Assembly (NCBI GenBank): GCA_038207585.1 | Contig: JBBQZP010000012.1 | Location: 1-64,000 of the forward strand | Origin: JBBQZP01 sp038207585 | GTDB lineage: Bacteria > Pseudomonadota > Alphaproteobacteria > Rhodobacterales > Rhodobacteraceae | DNA length: 64,000 bases | Direction of reading: 5' to 3' | Part shown: in pieces, positions 56,675 through 64,000 of the stretch | How positions within the stretch are numbered: position 1 is the stretch's first letter | Layout of the letters: each line of letters begins with the position of its first letter | Notes under the pieces: generated by a model | The model's input: only the letters and a program-made list of their open reading frames with translations | Databases searched by the model: none | Told to the model about the DNA's origin: nothing | Made by a program: the position numbers and the translations under genes

Positions 56675-57178
56675 CTAGTCCAGCCCCTCGGGCAGGTCAA
56701 CGACTATGATCCGGGCGTTCAGATCAACCGTCGGCACTATGGCACGGGTAAATGGCAAAAGGAGGGCGGTTTTCATGCCTGGTCCCAGAATTTCCAGCAA
56801 ATCGCCCGCGCCGTGGTTATGAACACCGCGCAAAGTGCCAATGTCCGCGCCGCCCGTATCGCGCACGGACAGGCCGATCAGATCGGCGTGATAATACTCA
56901 TCATCCCCCAGCGAAGGCAGTTTCTTGCGCGAGACATAAAGGCTGACACCGCGCAAGGCGTCGGCTTCTTCCTTGGTCGCCACACCTGAGAGACGCGCGC
57001 CAAGCCCGCCCGAAACCGTGCGGGTCAGCTTTACGGTGAACGACCGCCCGCCATCCTCGGTGAACAACGGGCCATAGGATGCAATCGCCGCAGGCTCGGC
57101 GCAAAAGGATTTAAGTCGCACTTCGCCCTGCACGCCGAACGATCCGGCAATGGCACCGACACAGACGTGATCAGACAT
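56675..57178 (-). CDS. rimM: Ribosome maturation factor RimM
   Basis: A 167-residue 16S rRNA processing factor that works on the 30S head with S19. Start HVCVGAIAGSFGVQGEVRLK S, middle GLGARLSGVATKEEADALRG VSLYV, and the PRC-barrel part YYHADLIGLSVRDTGGADIG TL, ending LLPFTRAIVPTVDLNARIIV V, all fit RimM. ATG 57178 is the family start. It is separated from rpsP by 83 bases. Confidence 0.94.
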   Translation of the reverse strand: MSDHVCVGAIAGSFGVQGEVRLKSFCAEPAAIASYGPLFTEDGGRSFTVKLTRTVSGGLGARLSGVATKEEADALRGVSLYVSRKKLPSLGDDEYYHADLIGLSVRDTGGADIGTLRGVHNHGAGDLLEILGPGMKTALLLPFTRAIVPTVDLNARIIVVDLPEGLD

Positions 57179-57261
57179 CGCGGCACGCCCTTTCTGGCAC
57201 GCAAACCCGCCTGCGCGGGCTGGCAGACTGGGCAGCACCACAAGGATGCTGCCCCCTCGGA

Positions 57262-57687
57262 TTATTCTGCGTCGGCTGCGGCTTCCACGGCCTCAACAGG
57301 CGCTTCAACCGGGGCTTCCACAACGGCGGGTGCCTCGGCGACAGCCGGAGCAGCAGCACGCGCGGCTTTCTTGGCGGCCATTTCGGTCATCCGCTTGCCC
57401 GGCACAGCGGCCTTGGGGTTGTTGCGGGTGGTTTTCGGCGTAACACCAGCGGCTTCCAGAAAGCGGGCAACGCGGTCGGTCGGCTGCGCGCCCTTGCCCA
57501 GCCAGAAATTGACGCGGTCCATATCCATCTTGATACGGTCTTCGCTGTCTTTGGCCAGCAGTGGGTTATAGGTGCCCAGCTTTTCCAGAAAGCGGCCATC
57601 GCGCGGCATGCGGCTGTCGGTCGCCACGATGCTGTAGAACGGACGCTTTTTGCTGCCACCACGGGCCAGACGGATTTTCATCGACAT
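57262..57687 (-). CDS. rpsP: Small ribosomal subunit protein bS16
   Basis: A 141-residue protein. The S16 core (MKIRLARGGSKKRPFYSIVA, ATDSRMPRDGRFLEKLGTYN PLL, DRVNFWLGKGAQPTDRVARF L) is followed by an Ala/Pro/Val/Glu-rich C-terminal tail of about 55 residues, common in alphaproteobacteria. GGAGA lies seven bases before ATG 57687. Follows the chorismate mutase gene in the ffh cluster. Confidence 0.96.
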   Translation of the reverse strand: MSMKIRLARGGSKKRPFYSIVATDSRMPRDGRFLEKLGTYNPLLAKDSEDRIKMDMDRVNFWLGKGAQPTDRVARFLEAAGVTPKTTRNNPKAAVPGKRMTEMAAKKAARAAAPAVAEAPAVVEAPVEAPVEAVEAAADAE

Positions 57688-57718
57688 TGGGTAGTCTCCT
57701 TTGGGGTTCTTGAACGGG

Positions 57719-58015
57719 TTATTTTTGCAGTTGTTCGTGATGCCTGATGACTTCAGAAATGATGAAGGTCAGGAATTTCTTGGCAAATTCGGGGTCAAGG
57801 TCAGCCTCCTTGGCCAGCCATTCCAGCCGGTCGATCTGGCGCGCCTCACGGTCGGGATCGGAGGGTGGCAAGGCATGTTCGGCCTTCAGCCGACCCACCG
57901 ATTGCGTCTGCTTGAAGCGTTCGGCCAGCGTGTAGACCAGAATCGCATCCAGCCGGTCGATGCTGTCGCGGTGGTCTTTCAAAAGCGCCTGCGCGCGAAT
58001 AGCGGCATCGGTCAT
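57719..58015 (-). CDS. Chorismate mutase (AroQ type)
   Basis: A 98-residue helical enzyme that converts chorismate to prephenate for Phe and Tyr synthesis. LLKDHRDSIDRLDAILVYTL AERFK, SVGRLKAEHALPPSDPDREA and IISEVIRHHEQLQ are typical of the AroQ alpha fold, with the conserved Arg of DSIDRLD-like helix 1 and Lys of RLKAEH. Starts within the stop of the acetyltransferase gene (ATGA). Confidence 0.92.
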   Translation of the reverse strand: MTDAAIRAQALLKDHRDSIDRLDAILVYTLAERFKQTQSVGRLKAEHALPPSDPDREARQIDRLEWLAKEADLDPEFAKKFLTFIISEVIRHHEQLQK

Positions 58016-58542
58016 GTCAGGCTCCGGGGCAGGGTCAGCGGGTGGCGGTAGACATCGGCGTCATGGTCCAGAAGCTGCATCCGGCGCTCCACCACCGCCC
58101 CCATACGGGTGGCCAGTGCGGCGGATCGCGTATTCGCGGGGTCGATCAGGCTGATCAGCCGGTCAAAGCCATACGCGCTGGCCGCATGATCGCGCACAGC
58201 AGTTGCCGCCTCGAACGCCAGCCCCTGCCCCTCGAACCCGTCATAGATGTGCCAGCCAAGCTCCACCTCGGGCCAGCCGGGATGAAGCCCAAGGCCAACC
58301 CGCCCCGCCATCTGCCCGCTGGCGCGGTGATCCACCGCCCAATAGCCATAGCCGCGCAAGGCCCAATGCCCGATGCCCGACAGAAGCCGCGCCCAGCCGT
58401 CAAAGCGCGCGTAAGGCCCGCCCACAAACCGGCTACGATCCGACGCGCCAAAGGCCGCAATCGAATCCACATCGCTTTCGCGCGGGGCACGCAGCGTCAG
58501 GCGTTCCGTTTCCAGAACCGGAATGTCGGCGGCAAATGTCAT
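58012..58542 (-). CDS. GNAT-family acetyltransferase (RimJ/RimL-like)
   Basis: A 176-residue protein of the ribosomal-protein-type acetyltransferase group: ETERLTLRAPRESDVDSIAA F at the start, ELGWHIYDGFEGQGLAFEAA (CoA loop) and DRLISLIDPANTRSAALATR MGA. These proteins often acetylate N-termini or antibiotics-like amines; no substrate is evident. It is coupled at both ends, four bases with ffh and four with chorismate mutase. Confidence 0.85.
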   Translation of the reverse strand: MTFAADIPVLETERLTLRAPRESDVDSIAAFGASDRSRFVGGPYARFDGWARLLSGIGHWALRGYGYWAVDHRASGQMAGRVGLGLHPGWPEVELGWHIYDGFEGQGLAFEAATAVRDHAASAYGFDRLISLIDPANTRSAALATRMGAVVERRMQLLDHDADVYRHPLTLPRSLT

Positions 58543-60035
58543 TTCTTGCGCATCAGCCCCGACAGGCCCTGCGGCAGCTTCATGCCGCCCCCCAAGCCCG
58601 GAAATCCGCCGCCCATGCCGCCCGCACCCTTCATCGCACGCGCGGCCTCTTCCAGTTGCTCGGGCGACATCTTGCTGGGGTCGGGCAACCCGCCCTTGCC
58701 CATCATCTGCGCCATGGCCTGCTTCATCATGCCGCCCTTGCCCATCTTCTTCATCATGTCGGCCATCTGCTTGTGCTGTTTGAGCAAACGGTTCAGCTCC
58801 GACACCTCAAGCCCCGCGCCCGCCGCCACACGCTTCTTGCGGCTTGCGGCCATCAGATCAGGATTGGCGCGTTCCTTCTTGGTCATCGAGTTGATCAGCG
58901 CGATCTGGCGGCGCAACATGCGGTCGTCAAACCCGGCGGCCTCGGCCTGTTTCTGCATCTTGCCCATGCCGGGAAGCATCCCCATCAGGCCCTGCATGCC
59001 GCCCATCTTCATCATCTGCTCAAGCTGACCCTTCAGGTCGTTCATGTTAAACAGCCCCTTCTGGAACCGCTTCATCATGCGCTCGGCCTGCTCGGCCTCG
59101 AACGTTTCCTGCGCCTTCTCGACCAAGGCGACGATATCGCCCATGCCCAGAATCCGTCCAGCCACACGCTCGGGCTCGAACGTCTCCAGCGCGTCCATCT
59201 TCTCGCCAAGGCCGACAAAGCGGATCGGCTTGCCCGTCACAGCGCGCATCGACAGTGCCGCACCACCGCGCCCGTCGCCGTCCATCCGCGTCAGCACTAC
59301 GCCGGAGATGCCGACCTTGCTGTCAAACTCGGTGGCCACGTTGACGGCATCCTGCCCGGTCAACCCGTCAACCACCAACAGCGTTTCGCGCGGCTGGGCG
59401 ATGTCGCGCACGGCCTGCACTTCGGCCATCAGAACTTCGTCGATGTGCAGACGGCCTGCGGTATCAAGGAACAGGATGTCATAGCCACCCATCGCGGCCT
59501 GCGTCTTCGCACGACGGGCGATCTGCGGGGCCGTCTCGCCCTTCACGATCGGCAGACTGTCCACACCAACCTGAGCGGCCAGGATCTGCAACTGCTCCAT
59601 CGCCGCCGGACGGTTGGTGTCAAGACTGGCCAGCAAGACCCGCTTGCCCTGCTTTTCATGCAGGCGTTTTGCCAGCTTCGCCGTGGTCGTGGTCTTGCCC
59701 GACCCCTGCAGACCCACCATCAGAATCGTCGCAGGCGGATTGTCGATCTTCAACGCATCCGCAGGCCCGTCGCCCGCCAGCACCCGCACCAATTCATCAT
59801 GCACGATCTTGACGACCTGCTGCCCGGGTGTCACCGATTTCGTGACCGACTGCCCGGCCGCCTTGTCCTGCACACGGCCGACGAAATCGCGCGCGACGGC
59901 CAGCGACACGTCCGCCTCCAAGAGCGCCACCCGCACCTCGCGCAGCGCGGTTGCCACATCGGCCTCGCTCAGCGCGCCCTGCTTGGTCAGCCGGTCAAAC
60001 ACACCGCCAAGGCGTTCAGACAGATTCTCGAACAT
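58539..60035 (-). CDS. ffh: Signal recognition particle protein Ffh
   Basis: A 498-residue GTPase that binds signal peptides with 4.5S RNA and delivers ribosomes to FtsY. N domain MFENLSERLGGVFDRLTKQG; G1 loop VGLQGSGKTTTTAKLAKRLH (about residue 105); DTAGRLHIDEVLMAEV; TRMDGDGRGGAALSMRAVTG; then the Met-rich M domain (QLEQMMKMGGMQGLMGMLPG, QKQAEAAG... to KMGKGGMMKQAMAQMMGKGG). All GTPase motifs are intact. ATG 60035 preceded by GGGAGG seven bases upstream. Confidence 0.96.
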   Translation of the reverse strand: MFENLSERLGGVFDRLTKQGALSEADVATALREVRVALLEADVSLAVARDFVGRVQDKAAGQSVTKSVTPGQQVVKIVHDELVRVLAGDGPADALKIDNPPATILMVGLQGSGKTTTTAKLAKRLHEKQGKRVLLASLDTNRPAAMEQLQILAAQVGVDSLPIVKGETAPQIARRAKTQAAMGGYDILFLDTAGRLHIDEVLMAEVQAVRDIAQPRETLLVVDGLTGQDAVNVATEFDSKVGISGVVLTRMDGDGRGGAALSMRAVTGKPIRFVGLGEKMDALETFEPERVAGRILGMGDIVALVEKAQETFEAEQAERMMKRFQKGLFNMNDLKGQLEQMMKMGGMQGLMGMLPGMGKMQKQAEAAGFDDRMLRRQIALINSMTKKERANPDLMAASRKKRVAAGAGLEVSELNRLLKQHKQMADMMKKMGKGGMMKQAMAQMMGKGGLPDPSKMSPEQLEEAARAMKGAGGMGGGFPGLGGGMKLPQGLSGLMRKK

Positions 60036-60245
60036 CGCGGGGCCTCCCTGGCCGTTACCGATCAGACCGGATATGGGCACCGGCCACGAAATTCCCAAAC
60101 CAAATGCAAGGTGGCACCCGTGGGCGCAACGCGCTGACGGATGGCGATCCCGGCATATGCCAAGGGACCGGAAGCAGCCTGCCTCCGGGAATTCCCGCCC
60201 CCTTAGGCCCGCGCGCGCCCCAAGTCAAGCAACCGCCACCAAACC

Positions 60246-60365
60246 CGCCCCCTTTCATTTTGATCCAAATATCCTCGCCGAAGGCATCCGCCCTCGAAAC
60301 CAGACCGTTTCGCGCAATTCCATCCGCGCCAGCCGGGCCAAGCGGGGGCTCGATGCCCCCCGAGG
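60246..60365. repeat. Modular intergenic repeat element, copy 6, in the 410-base ffh-LysR gap
   Basis: The core TGATCCAAATATCCTCG lies at 60261-60277, with TTTCATTT just before. About 65 bases on, 60344-60362 holds GGGGGCTCGATGCCCCC, the same hairpin sequence as in copy 1 near 7681-7695. The rest of the 60036-60445 gap is GC-rich without a convincing gene; a CCGGAAGCAGCC stretch near 60168 is discussed under rejected items. The gap must also hold the promoters for ffh and the LysR gene, not clearly visible. Confidence 0.6.
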
Positions 60366-60445
60366 TCCGCCCTCCTTGCCGATAATCCCGGGTTGTGGCC
60401 GCGGATCACTTGGCTACACTCACCCCAAAGACGCATGGGGATAAT

Positions 60446-61327
60446 GTGGACAACTGGGACGAAATCCGCACAGCGTATCAGGTCGCGCGCCTTGGCACCG
60501 TTTCGGGTGCCGCCGAGGTGCTGGGCGTGCATCACGCCACGGTCATCCGCCACATCGACGCGCTGGAGCGTCGGCTGGGTGCCAAACTCTTTCAACGCCA
60601 CGCGCGCGGCTATACTGCAACCGAGGCCGGACGCGATCTTCTGAGCGTGGCGCAGGCAACGGAAGAACAGTTCAGCCAGCTTGCCAGCCGCATCAAGGGC
60701 CAGGGCGAAACCGTCAGCGGCGAATTGGTCGTGACCTCGATCTCCGGAGTGGCAAGCCTGCTAACACCGGTCCTTGCGTCGTTTCAGGCGGCGCATCCCG
60801 GCCTCGTCGTGCGGTTTCTGACTGACATGCGGCTGTTCCGACTCGACTACGGCGAGGCGCATGTGGCGATCCGTGCCGGCTCTCTGCCCGAAGAGCCCGA
60901 CAATGTCGTGCAACCCCTGCTTCAGATCCGCACCGGGCTTTATGCCGCGAAAAGCTATGTCGACGCCCATGGTCTGCCAAGCGGACCACAGGATTTCAAC
61001 ACCCATCTGTTCGTCGGCGCCGACAGCGACCTTGCGCGCGCGCCGTTCCACCGCTGGCTGCGCCAGACCGTGTCCGAAGACCGCATTACCTACCGCGCCA
61101 CCGAGTCCGCATCGCTGGAAGCTGCCGTGATCAACGGTGCGGGCATCGGGTTCATGTCGGCCTATGTTGCCGCCGACCGCGAGGATATGATCGAGGTGAT
61201 GCCACCCCAACCCGACTGGGATTCGCCCTTGTGGATCGTCACCCACGTCGATCTGCACCGCACGCTCAAGGTGCAAAGCTTCCTTGCGCACCTGAAAAAG
61301 GCAGCGCAGGGCTGGAGCATGGTCTAA
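60446..61327 (+). CDS. LysR-family transcriptional regulator
   Basis: A 293-residue regulator. The N-terminal helix-turn-helix is IRTAYQVARLGTVSGAAEVL GVHHATVIRHIDALERRLGA KLF. The effector domain (residues 90-290) starts SGELVVTSISGVASLLTPVL and contains ITYRATESASLEAAVINGAG IGF. I take GTG 60446 as start (GGGG five bases upstream; DNWDEIRTAYQ is the usual N-terminus); an earlier in-frame GTG at 60395 would add 17 residues. Ligand and targets unknown. It converges on tRNA-Arg. Confidence 0.87.
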   Translation: MDNWDEIRTAYQVARLGTVSGAAEVLGVHHATVIRHIDALERRLGAKLFQRHARGYTATEAGRDLLSVAQATEEQFSQLASRIKGQGETVSGELVVTSISGVASLLTPVLASFQAAHPGLVVRFLTDMRLFRLDYGEAHVAIRAGSLPEEPDNVVQPLLQIRTGLYAAKSYVDAHGLPSGPQDFNTHLFVGADSDLARAPFHRWLRQTVSEDRITYRATESASLEAAVINGAGIGFMSAYVAADREDMIEVMPPQPDWDSPLWIVTHVDLHRTLKVQSFLAHLKKAAQGWSMV

Positions 61328-61350
61328 CCGGACAGTTGTCGAGGGAAATA

Positions 61351-61427
61351 TGGTGGACCCGGAGCGATTCGAACGCCCGACCCTCAGATTCGTAGTCTGA
61401 TGCTCTATCCAGCTGAGCTACGGATCC
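61351..61427 (-). tRNA. tRNA-Arg (anticodon ACG)
   Basis: Read leftward from 61427 the sequence folds into a full cloverleaf: acceptor GGATCCG pairs with CGGGTCC (one T-G pair), D-arm GCTCAGCTGGATAGAGC, anticodon stem around loop TACGAAT (anticodon ACG), T-arm with GTTCGAATC, discriminator A and an encoded CCA at 61353-61351. In bacteria ACG is edited to ICG by TadA and reads CGU, CGC and CGA. Confidence 0.96.
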
Positions 61428-61478
61428 ACACTGAGGCGCGATGTAGCGGGGGGCGCGGGGCAATGCAAGGGTGAAACG

Positions 61479-62894
61479 TCAGGCCTCTGCGATGATCGCA
61501 TTGCCCTTTGGCAGAAAGATGCGGAACTCAGTCCCGCCCTCGTCCGATTTCAGAAGGTCAAGCCGCCCGCCGTGGCCGCGTATCAGCTCTGCCGCGATGG
61601 CAAGGCCAAGGCCCGACCCACCCTTGCGTGCGCCACCCTGAAACGCGGTAAAAAGATGCTCGCGCGCCTTGGGAGGCAGACCGGGGCCGGTGTCGCCCAC
61701 TGTAATCCACCAGCCGGTTTCATCTTCGGCCCCAGCCACTTCAATCGTGCCGGGCGCGCCCGTCGCCTCAATCGCCTGACGCGCATTGCGCACAAGGTTC
61801 GACAGCACGCGGTAAAGCTGATCGGCATCGGCGCGGATCATCATGCCGGGTGGCACGTCGATCACAAAGGCCGGGTCTGTCTGCGTCGTCAGCCCCTCAC
61901 CATCGGCCACGTCATCCACAAGCATCCGCAATGCGTGCCGATTCAGCTGCGGCGGCTGTTCCTCGGCCCGCCCGAAGGCGAGAGTTGATTCGCACAAAGA
62001 CACCGCCCGGCTGATCGATCCCACCAGTTTGGGTGCTGCGCGCTTGACCATCGGGTCGGCGCTTGTCTCGATCCGGTCGGCAAAAAGTTGCGCCGAGGTC
62101 AGGATATTGCGCAGATCATGGCTGATCTTGGCCACCGCGCCGCCCAGTTGTGCCAGCCGCTCCTTTTGCCGCAACGCGCCCGTCATCTGGGTCTGCATGG
62201 ATTTCAGCGCCACTTCGGCGTCGCGCAGTTCGGTCACACTGGCGCTGGGTGTGATCACCCGGCGGCCGTCTTCCGGGGCTTGGGCATAAAGCGTCATATG
62301 GTCCACCACCCGGCGGATCGGCATCACCAGAAGGCGGCGCACAGCCAGAAACAAAAGCCCTGCCGTCAACACCGAAATCAGCGCCGACAGCGCCAGAATC
62401 CGCGCCCCGTAATCAAGCATCGCACGGCGCAGCGGACCAGTCGCCAGCGTCACTTCGATCAGCAGTCCCGCCTGCTGAACCGGGTTGCCGATCACGCGGA
62501 TTATCCGGTTCGTGGGGTCAGTCAACACGCCCAGCGCATCACTTATCAACTGGAACGGCCCCGCCATGCGCAGATCATACGTCTCATAAATCGGTTGCGG
62601 CATGGGCGAAGACAATACAAGCTGGCGCACTTCATCACGCCGCAGAACCACGTTGAACACCTGCGCGTTGGCCAGCAGTTCTGCCTCCAGTTCGGGCGTC
62701 ACCATCCCGTCATTGGCAAGCAGTGCCAGCGACGCGATCTGCGCTTTTTCCAACCGCAGGGCCAGATAATCCTCACGATAGCGCGCAATGGAGGGCACAA
62801 AGATCAGCACTTCGGCCAGCATGACAAAAGCAACGGTCAAAAGCAGAAACCGCCCCGACAGGGTATTTAGGAAATTGCCGCGCACCTGCTTCAC
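61479..62894 (-). CDS. Sensor histidine kinase
   Basis: A 471-residue membrane sensor. Two membrane helices (about residues 14-34, FLLLTVAFVMLAEVLIFVPS; and 165-185, ILALSALISVLTAGLLFLAV) enclose a periplasmic domain of about 130 residues; a HAMP-like segment follows. The H-box is LGGAVAKISHDLRNILTSAQ and the ATPase motifs are LSNLVRNARQAIEA (N), TVGDTGPGLPPKAREHLF (G1) and KGGSGLGLAIAAELIRGHGG (G2). No response regulator is adjacent. I use GTG 62894 with AAGGG six bases upstream; a TTG at 62960 is less likely. Confidence 0.88.
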   Translation of the reverse strand: MKQVRGNFLNTLSGRFLLLTVAFVMLAEVLIFVPSIARYREDYLALRLEKAQIASLALLANDGMVTPELEAELLANAQVFNVVLRRDEVRQLVLSSPMPQPIYETYDLRMAGPFQLISDALGVLTDPTNRIIRVIGNPVQQAGLLIEVTLATGPLRRAMLDYGARILALSALISVLTAGLLFLAVRRLLVMPIRRVVDHMTLYAQAPEDGRRVITPSASVTELRDAEVALKSMQTQMTGALRQKERLAQLGGAVAKISHDLRNILTSAQLFADRIETSADPMVKRAAPKLVGSISRAVSLCESTLAFGRAEEQPPQLNRHALRMLVDDVADGEGLTTQTDPAFVIDVPPGMMIRADADQLYRVLSNLVRNARQAIEATGAPGTIEVAGAEDETGWWITVGDTGPGLPPKAREHLFTAFQGGARKGGSGLGLAIAAELIRGHGGRLDLLKSDEGGTEFRIFLPKGNAIIAEA

Positions 62895-62963
62895 GTCTTG
62901 CCCTTTTTCGTGCAGCCTAGCATCGCCGTTCGCGTCTTGAAAGATGCGCGGTTCACCCAAAGG

Positions 62964-64000
62964 TCAGGGCAGAAAGCGCTGCACAAGCCCCACCACACGT
63001 TTGACAAAGGCGCTGTCAAACAGCCGGGGCGTGAAATAGGCCCCCGCTGCGCGTTTGCTGACCTCGCCCAGTGTCGGATAGGGGGCAACCATTCCGGCAA
63101 CCGCGCTCATCTTCATGTTTGCCGAAATTGCCAGCGCCCAAAGCCCGATCAACTCGCCCGCCTGCGCGCCCGCGATCGACGCCCCGACAGGTCGCCCACG
63201 CACCACCATGACCTTGAGCAAACCCTTGGTGCGGCCTTCGGCCTGCGCGCGGTCGTTGTGGTGATATTCGGCGCGCACCACACTGACCGCATCTCCATGG
63301 TCCTTGCGCGCCTGCGCCTCGGTCAGGCCGACCTGCGCCAGTTCGGGGTCGGTATAGGTGACCCACGGGATATGTGCGGTCTTGGTCTTTGACGGCAGCC
63401 CGAACAGCATCGAGCGGATGATGACCCCCGCATGATATCCGGCAACATGAGTGAATTGCAGCCCGCCCGCCGCATCGCCGATGGCGTACACCCTGCGGTT
63501 CGTGGGGTTGCGCAGGCTGGTATCAACGCGCACGCCCTTCTTGTCATGCGCAATGTTGGCGACCTCAAGATCCAGCTTGTCGACTGCCACCTTGCGCCCC
63601 ACGGCCAGCAGAAGGTGACTGCCGGAGATGGTCTTGCCGCCCTCGGTTTCGACCAGAACAGCCCCATCCTTGCCGGACACTGCGGTGACCTTGGTGCCCT
63701 CCAGCAGGGTCACACCCTCGGCGCGCAGGGCGTCAATCACAATGGCGGCGGTTTCGGGATCGTCATTGGCAAAAGCCTTTGCGCCCTCAACCACCGTAAC
63801 CTCACAGCCCAGCCGCCGGTGCGCCTGCGCCATTTCCATGCCAATGGGGCCACCGCCGATGATGATCAGATGATCGGGCCGCGCGCGCAGATCGAAGATC
63901 GTCTCGTTGGTGAAAAACGGCACCCCGTCGAGCCCCGGTATCGGCGGCACAAGCGGGCGCGAGCCGGTGGCGATGACAAAGCGGCGCGCGGTGATTTCCG
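62964..64000 (-). CDS. FAD/NAD(P)-dependent pyridine nucleotide-disulfide oxidoreductase (partial)
   Basis: The start lies beyond the right edge; 345 residues are visible. FVIATGSRPLVPPIPGLDGV near the edge is the FAD-domain loop, HLIIIGGGPIGMEMAQAHRR the NAD(P) domain, VYAIGDAAGGLQFTHVAGYH the second FAD motif. The dimerisation domain ends MVAPYPTLGEVSKRAAG, where true dihydrolipoyl dehydrogenases have a catalytic His-Glu pair in HAHPTLSE; here the His residues are absent. So it resembles mercuric reductase or the broad dihydrolipoyl-dehydrogenase-like group; the redox CxxxxC motif lies outside the window. Confidence 0.8.
   Translation of the reverse strand, partial: EITARRFVIATGSRPLVPPIPGLDGVPFFTNETIFDLRARPDHLIIIGGGPIGMEMAQAHRRLGCEVTVVEGAKAFANDDPETAAIVIDALRAEGVTLLEGTKVTAVSGKDGAVLVETEGGKTISGSHLLLAVGRKVAVDKLDLEVANIAHDKKGVRVDTSLRNPTNRRVYAIGDAAGGLQFTHVAGYHAGVIIRSMLFGLPSKTKTAHIPWVTYTDPELAQVGLTEAQARKDHGDAVSVVRAEYHHNDRAQAEGRTKGLLKVMVVRGRPVGASIAGAQAGELIGLWALAISANMKMSAVAGMVAPYPTLGEVSKRAAGAYFTPRLFDSAFVKRVVGLVQRFLP

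Noticed and set aside
60130..60200. CCGGAAGCAGCC near 60168, similar to the core of the signal recognition particle RNA, next to ffh
   Set aside because: The closing GGU/GGUA part of the tetraloop stem that follows GGAA in 4.5S RNA is missing and no full hairpin can be drawn; likely chance.
1..64000. Search for CRISPR arrays, insertion sequences, integrases or prophage genes
   Set aside because: No regularly spaced repeats, no transposase or integrase motifs and no phage structural genes were seen.

Overview
The window is a gene-dense piece of a high-GC alphaproteobacterial chromosome, most likely a member of the Rhodobacterales (Rhodobacteraceae/Roseobacter type). The markers are a split F-type ATP synthase with separate b and b' subunits and the F0 genes away from F1, a 44-residue aa3-type cytochrome oxidase subunit IV, MipZ, the argH/lysA/TIGR02302 block, ftsEX-plsC, and a polyhydroxybutyrate phaA/phaB pair. 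I see no insertion sequence, prophage, integrase or CRISPR array. The genes are mostly core metabolism and information processing in short operons, often with 4-base ATGA or TGATG overlaps. Genus cannot be fixed from this sequence alone.

Layout. 1-7530: the end of a secreted RTX/serralysin-type protein, threonylcarbamoyl-AMP synthase, an acyl-CoA dehydrogenase with a metallo-hydrolase, a tiny oxidase subunit, a lipoprotein, an orphan AzlD, and mobA with an unknown partner and an acetyltransferase. 7726-16580: a membrane protein with greA, ETF-ubiquinone oxidoreductase with a small acyl-carrier-like protein, a TPR lipo/periplasmic protein overlapping ispE, polyprenyl synthase, and a methyltransferase. 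16577-20563: a DMT exporter, phaB, phaA and an EAL phosphodiesterase. 20689-29367: tag, a TlpA thioredoxin, argH, two small lipoproteins, lysA, a large TIGR02302 protein and a zinc-ribbon membrane protein. 29539-34846: ftsE-ftsX-plsC-tfoX-PPOX, accA and an AraC/GyrI regulator. 35132-42951: D-amino-acid transaminase with azlCD, then a divergent glycosyltransferase/sulfotransferase locus that looks like surface-glycan work. 42955-47194: adenosine-kinase-like enzyme, nth, an Ada-like alkyltransferase, an OmpA lipoprotein and a GntR regulator. 47247-49836: atpI-atpB-atpE-atpG(b')-atpF. 50059-53162: an ArsR regulator, malonyl-CoA synthetase and mipZ. 53348-60035: rpmE, rplS, trmD, two extra genes, rimM, rpsP, chorismate mutase, an acetyltransferase and ffh, all read leftward. 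60446-64000: a LysR regulator, tRNA-Arg(ACG), a histidine kinase and a truncated FAD/NAD oxidoreductase.

How the parts connect. ETF-QO and the acyl-CoA dehydrogenase feed electrons from acyl-CoA oxidation into the quinone pool; malonyl-CoA synthetase, AccA, PhaA and PhaB all draw on or supply acetyl/malonyl-CoA. The F0 block and oxidase subunit IV belong to respiration. The translation genes ffh-rpsP-rimM-trmD-rplS-rpmE form one leftward cluster.

The most striking non-genic signal is a family of modular intergenic elements: an AT-rich core with consensus CAAATATCCTCGGGG or a related AAAAATGAAGTCGC form, plus one to three perfect hairpins. They occupy every convergent gene gap in the window that is longer than about 85 bases and several other gaps. 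I also see a TGC-rich palindromic site before phaB that fits the PhaR operator type, with a related direct repeat before the D-amino-acid transaminase gene. Nothing here is a clear, complete new biological system; the best leads are the repeat family, the glycosyltransferase/sulfotransferase locus with two unrecognised proteins, and a lipoprotein with a permuted papain-like His/Cys order.
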